Below, one piece after another: positions 52,558-61,332 of a DNA stretch of 64,000 nucleotides; the stretch's first letter is position 1; the number at the start of each line of letters is the position of its first letter. A model generated the notes under the pieces. The model saw nothing but the letters and a program-made list of their open reading frames with translations. It had not been told where the DNA came from and searched no databases. This DNA is from Chryseobacterium taichungense. Its GTDB lineage: Bacteria > Bacteroidota > Bacteroidia > Flavobacteriales > Weeksellaceae. Both the position numbers and the translations under genes were made by a program. Where the stretch lies: positions 1-64,000 of the forward strand of contig NZ_FOBV01000004.1 of the NCBI RefSeq assembly GCF_900109935.1, read 5' to 3'.

Positions 52558-53307
52558 TTACCACGTACACCCCGGATATGCTCTCTGCATATATTGTAAT
52601 TCACAAAGGATATATCCGAAATATTCTGTGTGATAGCCTGTTCTTGATTTTGGCTGCATGAAAGGATTTACAGGATATTCCAGCCCGAAATCTGCAAAGT
52701 CTTTTTGCGTAATCGTAAGGAATTCTTCGTAAAGAATATCTGTATTAGGTGCAATATTTAAGGCAACTAAATCATCTTCACCTTCTGTTTTCGCAAATAA
52801 TCCTTTTGTATATTCCCAGATATTTTCGATGCCTTTCACCAGCCGAATTTTACTTTCTTCCGTTCCCTGAGCGAAGATTTTCATCCAGGAAGCGGCATGG
52901 GTATAATGATATCTAACTTCTTTCAAAGATTTCTGAGCAATGGCAGAAAGCTCTTCATTCGCAGAGTTTGACAATGCTTCATACATCAGCTTCTGGTACA
53001 CCGCAAATACATACACTTTTAAAATCGTCTGTGCATAATCTTCGTTGGGAAGCTCTACCCAATGGGCATTTACATATTCATGTTCGTATCTTAAAAAGGC
53101 AAGATCATCTTCACTTTTCCCGTCATCAATAACTCTTGAAGCGTAGACGTAAAAGTTGTTGGCTTGCCCAAGTTCATCCAATGCGATATTCGTTAACGCG
53201 ATATCTTCCTCCAGATAAGGGCCCTCACCACACCACTCGGACAAGCGTTGTCCCATGATGAAGCTGTCGTCTGCCAGTCTTAACAAATAATTGTATAATG
53301 GGTTCAT
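52558..53307 (-). CDS. paaC: Phenylacetyl-CoA epoxidase subunit PaaC
   Basis: Structural ferritin-like partner of PaaA in the ring-1,2-epoxidase complex. The protein is all helical, 249 residues, with the typical ALDELGQANNFYVYA and EVRYHYTHAASWMKIF segments. The frame opens at 53346, but those residues (MPKARRQKPKAK) come from a repeat, so the ATG at 53307 (MNPLYNYLLRLADDS) is correct. Confidence 0.95.
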   Translation of the reverse strand: MNPLYNYLLRLADDSFIMGQRLSEWCGEGPYLEEDIALTNIALDELGQANNFYVYASRVIDDGKSEDDLAFLRYEHEYVNAHWVELPNEDYAQTILKVYVFAVYQKLMYEALSNSANEELSAIAQKSLKEVRYHYTHAASWMKIFAQGTEESKIRLVKGIENIWEYTKGLFAKTEGEDDLVALNIAPNTDILYEEFLTITQKDFADFGLEYPVNPFMQPKSRTGYHTEYFGYILCELQYMQRAYPGCTW

Positions 53308-53313
53308 TATTTT

Positions 53314-53344
53314 AGCTTTTGGCTTTTGGCGTCTAGCTTTTGGC
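53314..53344. repeat. Short direct repeat AGCTTTTGGC
   Basis: AGCTTTTGGC occurs at 53314-53323 and 53335-53344, with related inverted pieces (GCCAGCAGCTAACAGCC) just after. Low-complexity spacer between paaB and paaC. Confidence 0.5.
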
Positions 53345-53376
53345 AAATTGCCAGCAGCTAACAGCCAATCGCTGTT

Positions 53377-53658
53377 TTACATATTTTTTACATCATTCGG
53401 GATCTCGTAGAATGTCGGGTGACGGTATAATTTGTCATCTGCCGGATCGAAAAACGCTTCTTTATCTACTCCTTCCGAAGTTACGATATATTTACTTGGA
53501 ACCACCCAAACCGAAGTTCCTTCCTTTCTTCTTGTATAAACGTCTCTTGCATTCTGCAAAGCCATTTCTGCTGTGGGTGCCTGTACCACTCCAACATGTT
53601 TGTGGGATAATCCCGGTTTAGTCTGAATAAACACTTCCCACATATCTAAGTTTGCCAT
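53377..53658 (-). CDS. paaB: Phenylacetyl-CoA epoxidase subunit PaaB
   Basis: Small subunit bridging PaaA-PaaC heterodimers in the epoxidase. The 93-residue length is typical. Signatures are MWEVFIQTKPGLSHKHVG, NARDVYTRRKEG and VWVVPSKYI. It lies between paaA and paaC as in most paa operons. Confidence 0.95.
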   Translation of the reverse strand: MANLDMWEVFIQTKPGLSHKHVGVVQAPTAEMALQNARDVYTRRKEGTSVWVVPSKYIVTSEGVDKEAFFDPADDKLYRHPTFYEIPNDVKNM

Positions 53659-53659
53659 A

Positions 53660-53766
53660 ATTAAATTAATTTAACAATGTATCAATGTAACAGTTTAACA
53701 ATAATGAGATTCTTCGCTTTATACAGAATGACAATAGGATTGTTACATTTTTACATTGGTATATTG
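53660..53766. repeat. Composite spacer repeat with inserted dispersed element
   Basis: Left arm AACAATGTATCAATGTAACAG, centre block GAGATTCTTCGCTTTATAC, right arm ACATTTTTACATTGGTATA. The centre resembles but differs from the 31-nt blocks at 51053 and 54750. Confidence 0.6.
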
Positions 53767-54705
53767 TTATATTGAAATTTTTTCCTGTTTCTCTGCAAAA
53801 GCCGCTGCGGCCTCTTTTACCCAAGAGTTTTCTCGCTGCGCTTTTCTTTTTGTCTCGATACGCTTTTTGTTGCAAGGGCCGTTTCCTTTTAAAATTTCCA
53901 TAAATTCATCCCAAGGAAGCTCTCCGAAATCGTAATGCTGTCTTTCTTCATTCCATTTCAGATCTTTATCCGGAATGGTTAAGCCTAAAAATTCAGCCTG
54001 AGCAACGGTAACGTCAACAAATCTCTGACGAAGGCTGTCGTTGCTTTCTCTTTTCACTCTGTAATTCATAGAGATCTTAGAGTTTGGCGAACTGTCGTCA
54101 TTCGGACCGAACATCATTAAAGCCGGCCACCAGAATCGGTTTAGCGAAGCCTGCGCCATTTCTTTCTGCTGTTTTGTACCACGACAAAGGGCCATCAAAA
54201 TCTCGTATCCTTGTCTTTGATGGAAAGATTCTTCTTTACAGATTTTCACCATCGCTCTAGAGTAAGGACCGTAAGAATTCCCCATCAACATTACCTGATT
54301 CATAATCGCAGCTCCGTCCACCAGCCAGCCGATTGCGCCGATATCTGCCCAACTCAGAGTCGGATAATTAAAGATGCTGGAATATTTTGCTTTTCCTGAA
54401 AGCATATCGTCATAAGTAGCATCTCTGTCTGCTCTTACCGTTCCGTCTCCTAAAGTTTCAGTTGCAGAATAAAGGTATAAACCATGGCCCGCCTCATCCT
54501 GAACTTTTGCCAAAAGCGCCATTTTTCTTCTCAATGAAGGTGCTCTGGAAATCCAGTTGGCTTCTGGCAACATCCCTACAATTTCGGAATGGGCGTGCTG
54601 TGAAATCTGACGAACCAATAATTTCCTGTAATCATCAGGCATTACATCTTTTGGCTCTACTTTATTTTCTTCATGTACGTATTGTACAAATTTTTCTAAA
54701 TCCAT
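53767..54705 (-). CDS. paaA: Phenylacetyl-CoA epoxidase catalytic subunit PaaA
   Basis: Catalytic diiron subunit that epoxidises the aromatic ring of phenylacetyl-CoA with O2 and electrons from PaaE. The carboxylate-bridged iron site is spread over helices with [17 protein letters not shown] and [13 protein letters not shown], each with the required Glu/His residues. The length is 312 residues. The ATG at 54705 is chosen over an upstream TTG at 54714. Confidence 0.96.
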   Translation of the reverse strand: MDLEKFVQYVHEENKVEPKDVMPDDYRKLLVRQISQHAHSEIVGMLPEANWISRAPSLRRKMALLAKVQDEAGHGLYLYSATETLGDGTVRADRDATYDDMLSGKAKYSSIFNYPTLSWADIGAIGWLVDGAAIMNQVMLMGNSYGPYSRAMVKICKEESFHQRQGYEILMALCRGTKQQKEMAQASLNRFWWPALMMFGPNDDSSPNSKISMNYRVKRESNDSLRQRFVDVTVAQAEFLGLTIPDKDLKWNEERQHYDFGELPWDEFMEILKGNGPCNKKRIETKRKAQRENSWVKEAAAAFAEKQEKISI

Positions 54706-54714
54706 AGCTTTCAA

Positions 54715-54818
54715 TTTAGCAATATATCAGTTTAGCAATGTACCAATTAGAGATGCTTCGACAAGCTCAGCATGACAGTGATTGTTACACTGGTAAATTG
54801 TTAGATTGTTACATTAAT
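54715..54818. repeat. Composite spacer repeat with inserted dispersed element
   Basis: Left arm ATATATCAGTTTAGCAATG, a 31-nt block GAGATGCTTCGACAAGCTCA... at 54750-54780 (inverted copy of 51053-51083, one mismatch), right arm CTGGTAAATTGTTAGATTG. Confidence 0.65.
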
Positions 54819-54819
54819 T

Positions 54820-55905
54820 TTAAACATCATAATTCAACATCACCACATTCGTTGTAGGATGACACTGACAGGTAAGAACATAACCTCTGGCTACTTCTTC
54901 TTCGGTAAGCGCGTAGTTTTTTTCCATGAAAACTTCACCTTCTAAAACTTCGGCTTTACACGTACAACAAACTCCGCCTTTACAGGCAAAAGGCACAGGG
55001 AGATTGTCTTTCAATGCTTTATCTAAGATACTTTCTTTTTTTGAATTTAAATGGAATGAATATTCATCATCATCAATGATCACCGTTACCATACTTTCGA
55101 TATTGGCAATGGCTTTGAATTCATCGCTCATTTCTTCTGTATTTTCTTCATCCGGAGCGGTGAAATATTCAAATAAAACCTGTATTGCCGGTACTTTTTT
55201 ATCTTTCTTTAAATAATCTGCAATCCCTTTGATCATTTCTGAAGGTCCGCAAATGAAGTAAGTAGCTTCTTTTACATCGATATCAGTATACCTTTCGAAT
55301 AAAAGTTCCAATTTTTCAGGAGAAATTCTACCTTCGAAAATCGGGTCTTCATGCTGTTCACGACTTACTAGATAAACCACTTTCAACCTTCCGTTGAATT
55401 GTTCAACCAATTTATCGATCTCAGCTTTTTTCATCACATGATTCATGCTTCTGTTGCTGTAAAACAGATAAGCATTTGAATTCGGTTCCTGGTAAAGACT
55501 TTCTTTGATATTTGACAACACCGGGGAAATTCCGCTTCCTGCCGCTAAACCAATATAGGTTTTAACGTTCGTCGGGTGATAGGAAGTGTTGAAGCCGCCC
55601 ATTGGAGGCATTACTTCAAGAACTTCATCCATATGAAGATGCTCGTTGAAATATCCGGAAACCTTTCCACCTTCCAATAGTTTTACCAATACTTCCAGCG
55701 TGTTGCTTTTTTCACTCGGCGCATTGCAGATAGAATAAGACCGTCTCTCTTCGTTTCCGTCGATCATCATTCTGAAATTAAGATACTGTCCCTGCTTAAA
55801 CCTGAATTTATCCTTCAACTCTTCAGGAATTTCAACGGCTACATTTACTGCATCGTTGGTATCTTTCTGAACCTTAACCGTTTTTAGTTTATAAAATGAA
55901 TTCAT
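54820..55905 (-). CDS. paaE: Phenylacetyl-CoA epoxidase reductase PaaE
   Basis: Supplies electrons from NADPH to PaaA. The N-terminal FAD domain has RRSYSICNAPSE, the NAD(P) domain has GLAAGSGISPVLSNIKE, and the C-terminal plant-type [2Fe-2S] ferredoxin has CKGGVCCTCKAEVLEG with a fourth cysteine in VLTCQCHP. The length is 361 residues. Its ATG directly follows the paaK stop codon. Confidence 0.96.
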   Translation of the reverse strand: MNSFYKLKTVKVQKDTNDAVNVAVEIPEELKDKFRFKQGQYLNFRMMIDGNEERRSYSICNAPSEKSNTLEVLVKLLEGGKVSGYFNEHLHMDEVLEVMPPMGGFNTSYHPTNVKTYIGLAAGSGISPVLSNIKESLYQEPNSNAYLFYSNRSMNHVMKKAEIDKLVEQFNGRLKVVYLVSREQHEDPIFEGRISPEKLELLFERYTDIDVKEATYFICGPSEMIKGIADYLKKDKKVPAIQVLFEYFTAPDEENTEEMSDEFKAIANIESMVTVIIDDDEYSFHLNSKKESILDKALKDNLPVPFACKGGVCCTCKAEVLEGEVFMEKNYALTEEEVARGYVLTCQCHPTTNVVMLNYDV

Positions 55906-57222
55906 TTATTTTTTAAGTATTCTGTTAATTTTTCCACCTTCGCATTTCGGAAGACTGTCCTGGGCATGAATTTTTACTTTTGTAGTGATTCCTACCCGCT
56001 TTTTAATTTCGTTTTCTATACTTTTTCCAAAGTTTCCGACAAAAATAGCATAATCATCGGTATTTAAACTTAAATTTTGCGCCCGTACCAATTCATCATC
56101 TACTTCCACATCAACATCCAGCGCGACACACATTTGTTCTTTTTCTACAGGTGTCAGATAATAATTTGGAACAACTCCTTTCACGTGGGAAAATGCTTCC
56201 TCGATCTGACTCGGATAGACATTTACTCCCCTTACGATCAGCATATCATCGGCTCTTCCGAGAATGGGTCTCATTTTTACCATTGTTCTTTTACCTTTTT
56301 CGTCGTAATAGAGACTTGTGATATCATTTGTCCAGTAACGTAACAGCGGCATTGCTTTTTTCGTTAAAGTCGTGATTACCAAAACTCCTTCTTCCCCGAA
56401 TGGCACCGGCTGTTTGGTAACCGGATCTAAAATTTCAGGATAAAAGTGATCTTCCCAAATATAAGCACCCCCTTTTTCCTCAAAATCTTCCATTGAAACT
56501 CCTGGACCGATAATTTCACTTAAACCATAAATATTGGTCGCGTGAACACCCAGCCTTTCTTCGATGTGATGCCTGATAATTTCTGTCCACGGCTCAGAAC
56601 CTAAAACGGCATATTTCAAACTGATTTCATCCGCAGAAATTCCTCTTTTGGCAAATTCATCAGCTAGCGTTAAAGCGTAAGAGGGTGAACAGCAAAGAAC
56701 TTCAGGCTTAAAATCTATAATTAAATCTACCTGTCTCGTTGTCATTCCTCCTGAAATGGGCAACACGCTCATTCCTAATTTTTCTGCTCCATAATGAAGT
56801 CCTAATCCGCCTGTAAAAATTCCGTAACCGTAGGCATTATGCAACTGCATTCCCGGTTTTGCTCCCGCTGCGTTTAATGATCTTGCAACCACTTCGCTGA
56901 ATAAATCAACATCTTCTTTTGTATATCCTACTACCGTTGGTTTTCCCGTTGTTCCGCTTGAGCAGTGAATTCTCTGCAGCTCATTTTTCGGAACAGTAAA
57001 TAATCCAAACGGATAATTATCTCTCAAATCCTGTTTGTAAGTAATCGGAAGTTTCGTAATATCTTCAATCGACCTGATATCCTGCGGAGATATTCCTAAT
57101 TCATTAAATTTTCTCTTATAAAATTCCGACTTTCCTCCAAGATAATCTACCAATCTAGTCAATCGCTCAGATTGAAGCTGTCTCAATTGGTCAAGCTTTA
57201 AATATTCAACTGAAAAATCCAT
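55906..57222 (-). CDS. paaK: Phenylacetate-CoA ligase
   Basis: Activates phenylacetate to phenylacetyl-CoA using ATP, the entry step of the pathway. The AMP-binding motif is HCSSGTTGKPTVVGYT, and the C-terminal lysine motif is PKCEGGKINRILK. The length is 438 residues. The frame opens at 57240, but a 14-bp dyad (57234-57247) lies across that start. The ATG at 57222 gives MDFSVEYLKL. It is the first gene of the paa cluster. Confidence 0.95.
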   Translation of the reverse strand: MDFSVEYLKLDQLRQLQSERLTRLVDYLGGKSEFYKRKFNELGISPQDIRSIEDITKLPITYKQDLRDNYPFGLFTVPKNELQRIHCSSGTTGKPTVVGYTKEDVDLFSEVVARSLNAAGAKPGMQLHNAYGYGIFTGGLGLHYGAEKLGMSVLPISGGMTTRQVDLIIDFKPEVLCCSPSYALTLADEFAKRGISADEISLKYAVLGSEPWTEIIRHHIEERLGVHATNIYGLSEIIGPGVSMEDFEEKGGAYIWEDHFYPEILDPVTKQPVPFGEEGVLVITTLTKKAMPLLRYWTNDITSLYYDEKGKRTMVKMRPILGRADDMLIVRGVNVYPSQIEEAFSHVKGVVPNYYLTPVEKEQMCVALDVDVEVDDELVRAQNLSLNTDDYAIFVGNFGKSIENEIKKRVGITTKVKIHAQDSLPKCEGGKINRILKK

Positions 57223-57233
57223 ACTATAACTAA

Positions 57234-57282
57234 CTAACACTTGTTAGGCGTAAATGTAAAAAGATTTTTTGTTTCTGCCAAA
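57234..57282 (-). promoter_or_regulatory. paaK promoter with overlapping operator-like dyad
   Basis: On the minus strand TTTG (57279-57282), a 20-nt spacer and TACATTTA (57251-57258, one mismatch from TAnnTTTG) form a promoter. Just downstream lies CTAACA-CT-TGTTAG (57234-57247), a dyad of the kind bound by TetR-type repressors such as PaaR. It covers the expected transcription start 12 nt before the paaK ATG. Confidence 0.55.
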
Positions 57283-57408
57283 TTTTTATGATTTTCGTCA
57301 TATGGTTGATTAAAATAATGCAATACTTTATAAAATAATCCGTTTAAATACGCTGTAAATAGGACTTCTTTTTAATATACTTTTTATGGCATCCGTCCTA
57401 AATTGACG

Positions 57409-57416
57409 TATCTTTG
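57409..57416 (+). promoter_or_regulatory. Predicted -7 box reading toward the M1 peptidase gene
   Basis: TATCTTTG matches TAnnTTTG exactly. The -33 position is weak (TTATG-like). The start codon is about 170 nt downstream, an unusually long leader. Confidence 0.45.
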
Positions 57417-57497
57417 CGCGTTCGATTAAAGCTGTACAATATATTCTGAAAGCAAAAAACCAAAACTGGATACAATTTGTCTTGAATTTTACTTGTT

Positions 57498-57541
57498 AAC
57501 AGCTGATAAATAATAAGATGAAGTAATATTTTATTGCTGTT
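57498..57541 (+). terminator. Hairpin with T tract in the M1 peptidase leader
   Basis: AACAGC pairs with GCTGTT, with AAATA/TATTT pairing inside, followed by TTTCATTATTTTT. It could end a short RNA or attenuate the downstream gene. Confidence 0.35.
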
Positions 57542-57586
57542 TTTCATTATTTTTATGTTAAATTAATTGATTATAAAAAAACTTTA

Positions 57587-59449
57587 ATGAGAAGATTAGT
57601 TTGGGGATTATTGCTTTTGGCTTCATGGCAATTTTCCGCTCAGGAGCTGTATATGCCAAGAAATATAAAAAAGGCATACGAAAACGGAACCCGCGACTTG
57701 TCCGGTGCACCGGGAAAAAATTACTGGCAGAATAAAGGAATCTATAACGTAGAGGTAAAAGTAGATGCCGGAACAAAGATCGTTTCAGGGAAAGAGACGA
57801 TCGTTTACAGTAATAACAGTCCCAATAATCTTAGTGAATTGGCTATCCGGTTTGTAAATAATTTACATAAGCCCCAAGCTCCAAGATCAGGAATGGTTTC
57901 TAAAGATTTTCTGACATCCGGATTGCATATTAAATCATTCTCTGTAAACGGAGAAAAATATACTGTGAACAGTGAAAATTGGGGAACAGTAGAAAAGGTC
58001 AAACTCCACACTCCTTTAAAGTCTAAAGGAAAAGCAGAAATTAAAATTGAATGGGAATATCCTCTATCGGTACAAAGCGGAAGAGAAGGCCAGATTGATC
58101 CGGAAACGTTTTATGTTGCCTATTCTTTCCCGAGAATATCCGTGTATGACGATTACAATGGATGGGATATGCTTCCTCACTCCGACCGACAGGAGTTCTA
58201 TAATGATTTTAACGACTATAGTTTCGCCATTACGGCTCCAAAGAATTATGTAGTCTGGGCCACGGGGGATTTTCTCAATCCGGAAGCTGTTCTTCAATCA
58301 GAATATTTAAAAAGATTTAAATCTTCTTTAAAAAGTGACAAGGTCATTCATGTTGCTACTGAGCATGAAATGAAAGCCGAAAAAGTCACGAAGCAGAACA
58401 AATGGAACGTCTGGAAATTTAAAGCCAATCATATCACCGATTTCTGTTTTGCATTGAGTAATCATTATACATGGGATGCTTCCAGTGTTCAGCTAAAAAC
58501 CAAAAGAGCCAGCGTACAGGCCGCTTACAAAGCCGATGCAAAGGATTTTGAACATTATGTAGAATGGATGCAGTACAACCTGGATTGGTTTTCAAAAAAC
58601 TGGCCGGGCGTGGAATATCCTTACAATGTCATGACAGCCGTGCAGGGATATGCCGATATGGAATATCCAATGATGATCAATGACACCAGTATTCCTGATG
58701 ATTTTCAGGATGCAAGGTTAACCGCGGATCACGAAATTGCACACACTTATTTCCCATTCTACATGGGAATTAATGAAACAAGATATGCTTTTATGGATGA
58801 AGGCTGGGCCACCACATTGGAATACCTGATCGGAATCGATGAAAACGGTGAAGCAAAAGCCAAAGAATTTTATAAAAATTTCAGAGTAAAAAGATGGATC
58901 AATGATCCTTCTGCAGAACAAGATCAGCCGATCATTACCATGAGCACACAGGTAAGCGGTGCGGGATATGGCAACAATTCTTATGTGAAAGCATCATTAT
59001 CTTATCTTGCGCTGAAAGATTATCTTGGCGATGATGTTTTTAAAAAAGCGCTTCATCATTATATGGATAACTGGAATGGGAAACATCCTATTCCGTGGGA
59101 TTATTTTTATTCAATGAATACAGGTTCAGGAAAAAACCTTAACTGGTTCTTTAATAACTGGTTTTATACTAATAATTATATTGATCTTAAAGTAACAGGA
59201 GCCATCCAGGTAAATGGTCTTCTTACCGTGAATATCAATAACATTGGTGGCTTCGCTATTCCATTTGATGCGGAGATCGGATATGATGACGGTACGGTTG
59301 AAAAGCTTCATTTTTCACCGTCCGTATGGGAAAAAGATCAGAAGCAGACGATGCTTACCATCCCCATTACCAAGAAAGTAAAATCGGTGAATATTGATGG
59401 AGGTATCTTTATGGATTATACGCCGGAGGATAATAAAAAATCTTTATAA
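57587..59449 (+). CDS. M1 family metallopeptidase, exported
   Basis: A 620-residue aminopeptidase-like zinc protease. Signal peptide MRRLVWGLLLLASWQFSAQ. The zinc site is HEIAH at residue 382 with the second Glu in FMDEGWATTLEYL. The exopeptidase GxMEN motif is changed to ADMEYP, which is frequent in the Bacteroidota M1 subgroup. It probably trims peptides in the periplasm or at the surface. A long perfect hairpin ends the transcript. Confidence 0.93.
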   Translation: MRRLVWGLLLLASWQFSAQELYMPRNIKKAYENGTRDLSGAPGKNYWQNKGIYNVEVKVDAGTKIVSGKETIVYSNNSPNNLSELAIRFVNNLHKPQAPRSGMVSKDFLTSGLHIKSFSVNGEKYTVNSENWGTVEKVKLHTPLKSKGKAEIKIEWEYPLSVQSGREGQIDPETFYVAYSFPRISVYDDYNGWDMLPHSDRQEFYNDFNDYSFAITAPKNYVVWATGDFLNPEAVLQSEYLKRFKSSLKSDKVIHVATEHEMKAEKVTKQNKWNVWKFKANHITDFCFALSNHYTWDASSVQLKTKRASVQAAYKADAKDFEHYVEWMQYNLDWFSKNWPGVEYPYNVMTAVQGYADMEYPMMINDTSIPDDFQDARLTADHEIAHTYFPFYMGINETRYAFMDEGWATTLEYLIGIDENGEAKAKEFYKNFRVKRWINDPSAEQDQPIITMSTQVSGAGYGNNSYVKASLSYLALKDYLGDDVFKKALHHYMDNWNGKHPIPWDYFYSMNTGSGKNLNWFFNNWFYTNNYIDLKVTGAIQVNGLLTVNINNIGGFAIPFDAEIGYDDGTVEKLHFSPSVWEKDQKQTMLTIPITKKVKSVNIDGGIFMDYTPEDNKKSL

Positions 59450-59452
59450 AAC

Positions 59453-59487
59453 AAGTCGGGCTGTTTCATTCTGAAACAGCCCGACTT
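59453..59487. terminator. Strong bidirectional terminator
   Basis: Perfect 16-bp stem AAGTCGGGCTGTTTCA with its complement around a TTC loop, between converging genes. Confidence 0.85.
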
Positions 59488-59508
59488 TCGTATTGATGAA
59501 AAGGTTAT

Positions 59509-60504
59509 TTAATATAGTCTTAAACCTGATCTTGCCCCGGATGAAGCAACTACTGACTGCATTCTTGTTTTCTGACCGGCAGAGAACATGAACATAGCCG
59601 CATCATCTACGTAATCCATATAATTCATGAACATAACAGATCTTTGAACACCGCCACAGGTATTATATAAAGGATAACTTGGCGTTCCATAATTTGGTCC
59701 TGTCTGTGTAGGAGTATCGGATACAAGGTCGTTTCCGCAATTGGCATCTCCCCAGATATGTCTTAAATTTAAATAATGTCCCACTTCATGAGTTGCAGTT
59801 CTTCCTTTGTTAAACGGAGCCGAAGCACCCGTTTTACCGAAATAGGAAGCAGCTATTACAACACCATCGTTCCATAGTCCTGAGGATTCAGGGAAAGTAG
59901 CATAGCCTAGAATCTGGCCCATATTTCCAACAACCCATATATTGAGATAATTGGCAGGACTGGTTGCATCAATACCGCCGCTGGAAGATCTTTTCATGGC
60001 ATCATTTGTACTCCAGCTGGTTTTTGTGGTTGATTTTCTTACTGTGTTTGCCAGTCTGAATCTGACTTTTACATCCCCGGCTTTTACTCCCTGAAAGGCA
60101 GTTGGTATACTCGAAGCATCGGTATTTGTTCCTCCATAATCTGCATTCAGAACAGCAATCTGCTCTGCAATACGGGAAGCGGAAATATTCTCCGATGATG
60201 TTCGGTATAAAACATTTACCACGACCGGAATTTCAACCGTCCCATCAGAAAGTACTTTTCCAAGCTTAAGGTCATTTTGAAATTTTTCAGTTTTGGATTC
60301 AAGTTCAGAATATTTTTGTCTGAGCTCTGAGCTGTTCTGGAGGGCAATTTTCCTAATTTCCTCAGAAGGACAGCCTCTTTTTAAGGCTGATCCAGACAAA
60401 GATTCCTGCTTGTTTGATGATTCTTCGGTTTGGTTTGCAATGTTGTCGCTGTTACAGCCGGACATGAAGCTCAGTACGAGAACTCCGAATAGTAGTTTTT
60501 TCAT
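59509..60504 (-). CDS. M43 family zinc metalloprotease, lipoprotein
   Basis: A 331-residue protease of the pappalysin/cytophagalysin family. Lipobox VLVLSFMSGCNS. The extended zinc motif is HEVGHYLNLRHIWG, and the Met-turn is in FMNYMDYVDD. Cysteines in DANCGND and NTCGG fit the disulfides of the family. The final segment AMFMFSAGQKTRMQSVV is the typical end of the catalytic domain. It has no C-terminal sorting domain and is probably anchored by lipid. Confidence 0.93.
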   Translation of the reverse strand: MKKLLFGVLVLSFMSGCNSDNIANQTEESSNKQESLSGSALKRGCPSEEIRKIALQNSSELRQKYSELESKTEKFQNDLKLGKVLSDGTVEIPVVVNVLYRTSSENISASRIAEQIAVLNADYGGTNTDASSIPTAFQGVKAGDVKVRFRLANTVRKSTTKTSWSTNDAMKRSSSGGIDATSPANYLNIWVVGNMGQILGYATFPESSGLWNDGVVIAASYFGKTGASAPFNKGRTATHEVGHYLNLRHIWGDANCGNDLVSDTPTQTGPNYGTPSYPLYNTCGGVQRSVMFMNYMDYVDDAAMFMFSAGQKTRMQSVVASSGARSGLRLY

Positions 60505-60693
60505 AAAAGGAATATTTTGTTACGAAAATGAAATTATAAAATTCGGAATTACTACGCAAGTATTTCACCCAATTGTTATATATTTTTATTATTCAATCAA
60601 TAACAATTTTAAACATAATCCCAAAACATATCAATACAAATAAGCTTTTATTGATAAAAAACTACTTAAATTTAATTTCTGTTAAACCTTAAC

Positions 60694-61332
60694 TTAGCCC
60701 GCAAAACCATTTTTAATTGCAAATACAGCCAATCCTACACGGGTTTTAAGATCCAGTTTCTCGCAAAGCTGATCTCTGTAGCTTTCCACAGTTCTGGGGC
60801 TGCAACACATTTTGTCGGCAATTTCTTTATAGCTGAGCTCGGTAACGGTGTACTTTAGAAATTCTTTTTCGCGTTCAGAAATCCTGATATTTCCGGCAGG
60901 ATCATGATTATTCATATTAGAAAAAATAATTTTTGATGCCCAGTCCGGATAGAAAAAACCCTCAGTATTAAGCTTAATTAAGGCGTTTTCGAGATCTTTT
61001 GGATGGGTATTTTTAAGCAAATATCCTTTTGCTCCGTTTTTAATCATTTTGATCACACTTTTATCGTCACCCTGCATGCTTAATGCCATGACTTTGATAC
61101 CAGGATGATTTTCTTTGAGCCACAGAACAGTTTCGAATCCATCCATGATCGGCATGCTGATGTCCATTAAAATAATATCCGGAATACTGCTGTTATTTTC
61201 AAATTTCTGAATAAGATCTCTGCCGTTTTCGGCAACATAAATCACTTCGAAATCTTTAAAATTCCCAATAATACCCTCTAATGCTTTTGCAATAAGGATG
61301 TGATCGTCTACAATCACTATCGTTTTTTTCAT
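60694..61332 (-). CDS. LuxR/NarL-type response regulator
   Basis: A 212-residue regulator. The receiver domain has acidic pocket VDDH and phospho-acceptor D57 (ILMDISMPIMDG), and KGYLLKN holds the conserved lysine. The C-terminal LuxR helix-turn-helix is ISEREKEFLKYTVTELSYKEIADK...CCSPRTVESY. It overlaps the histidine kinase gene by 4 nt (ATGA), so the pair is a coupled two-component system. Target genes are unknown. Confidence 0.95.
   Translation of the reverse strand: MKKTIVIVDDHILIAKALEGIIGNFKDFEVIYVAENGRDLIQKFENNSSIPDIILMDISMPIMDGFETVLWLKENHPGIKVMALSMQGDDKSVIKMIKNGAKGYLLKNTHPKDLENALIKLNTEGFFYPDWASKIIFSNMNNHDPAGNIRISEREKEFLKYTVTELSYKEIADKMCCSPRTVESYRDQLCEKLDLKTRVGLAVFAIKNGFAG

Larger units (their letters stand above)
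57223..57586. other. Divergent intergenic region, paaK / M1 peptidase
   Basis: No gene. It holds the paaK promoter-operator (57234-57282), an opposing promoter (57409-57416) and a hairpin (57498-57541) described separately. Between them the sequence is AT-rich with no visible feature. Confidence 0.5.

Noticed and set aside
53308..53346. N-terminal extension of PaaC beginning MPKARRQ
   Set aside because: It translates the AGCTTTTGGC repeat; the ATG at 53307 gives the family N-terminus.
56077..56343. 88-residue plus-strand open frame
   Set aside because: Antisense shadow within paaK.
60293..60643. 116-residue plus-strand open frame
   Set aside because: Antisense to the start of the M43 protease gene and unsupported by composition.
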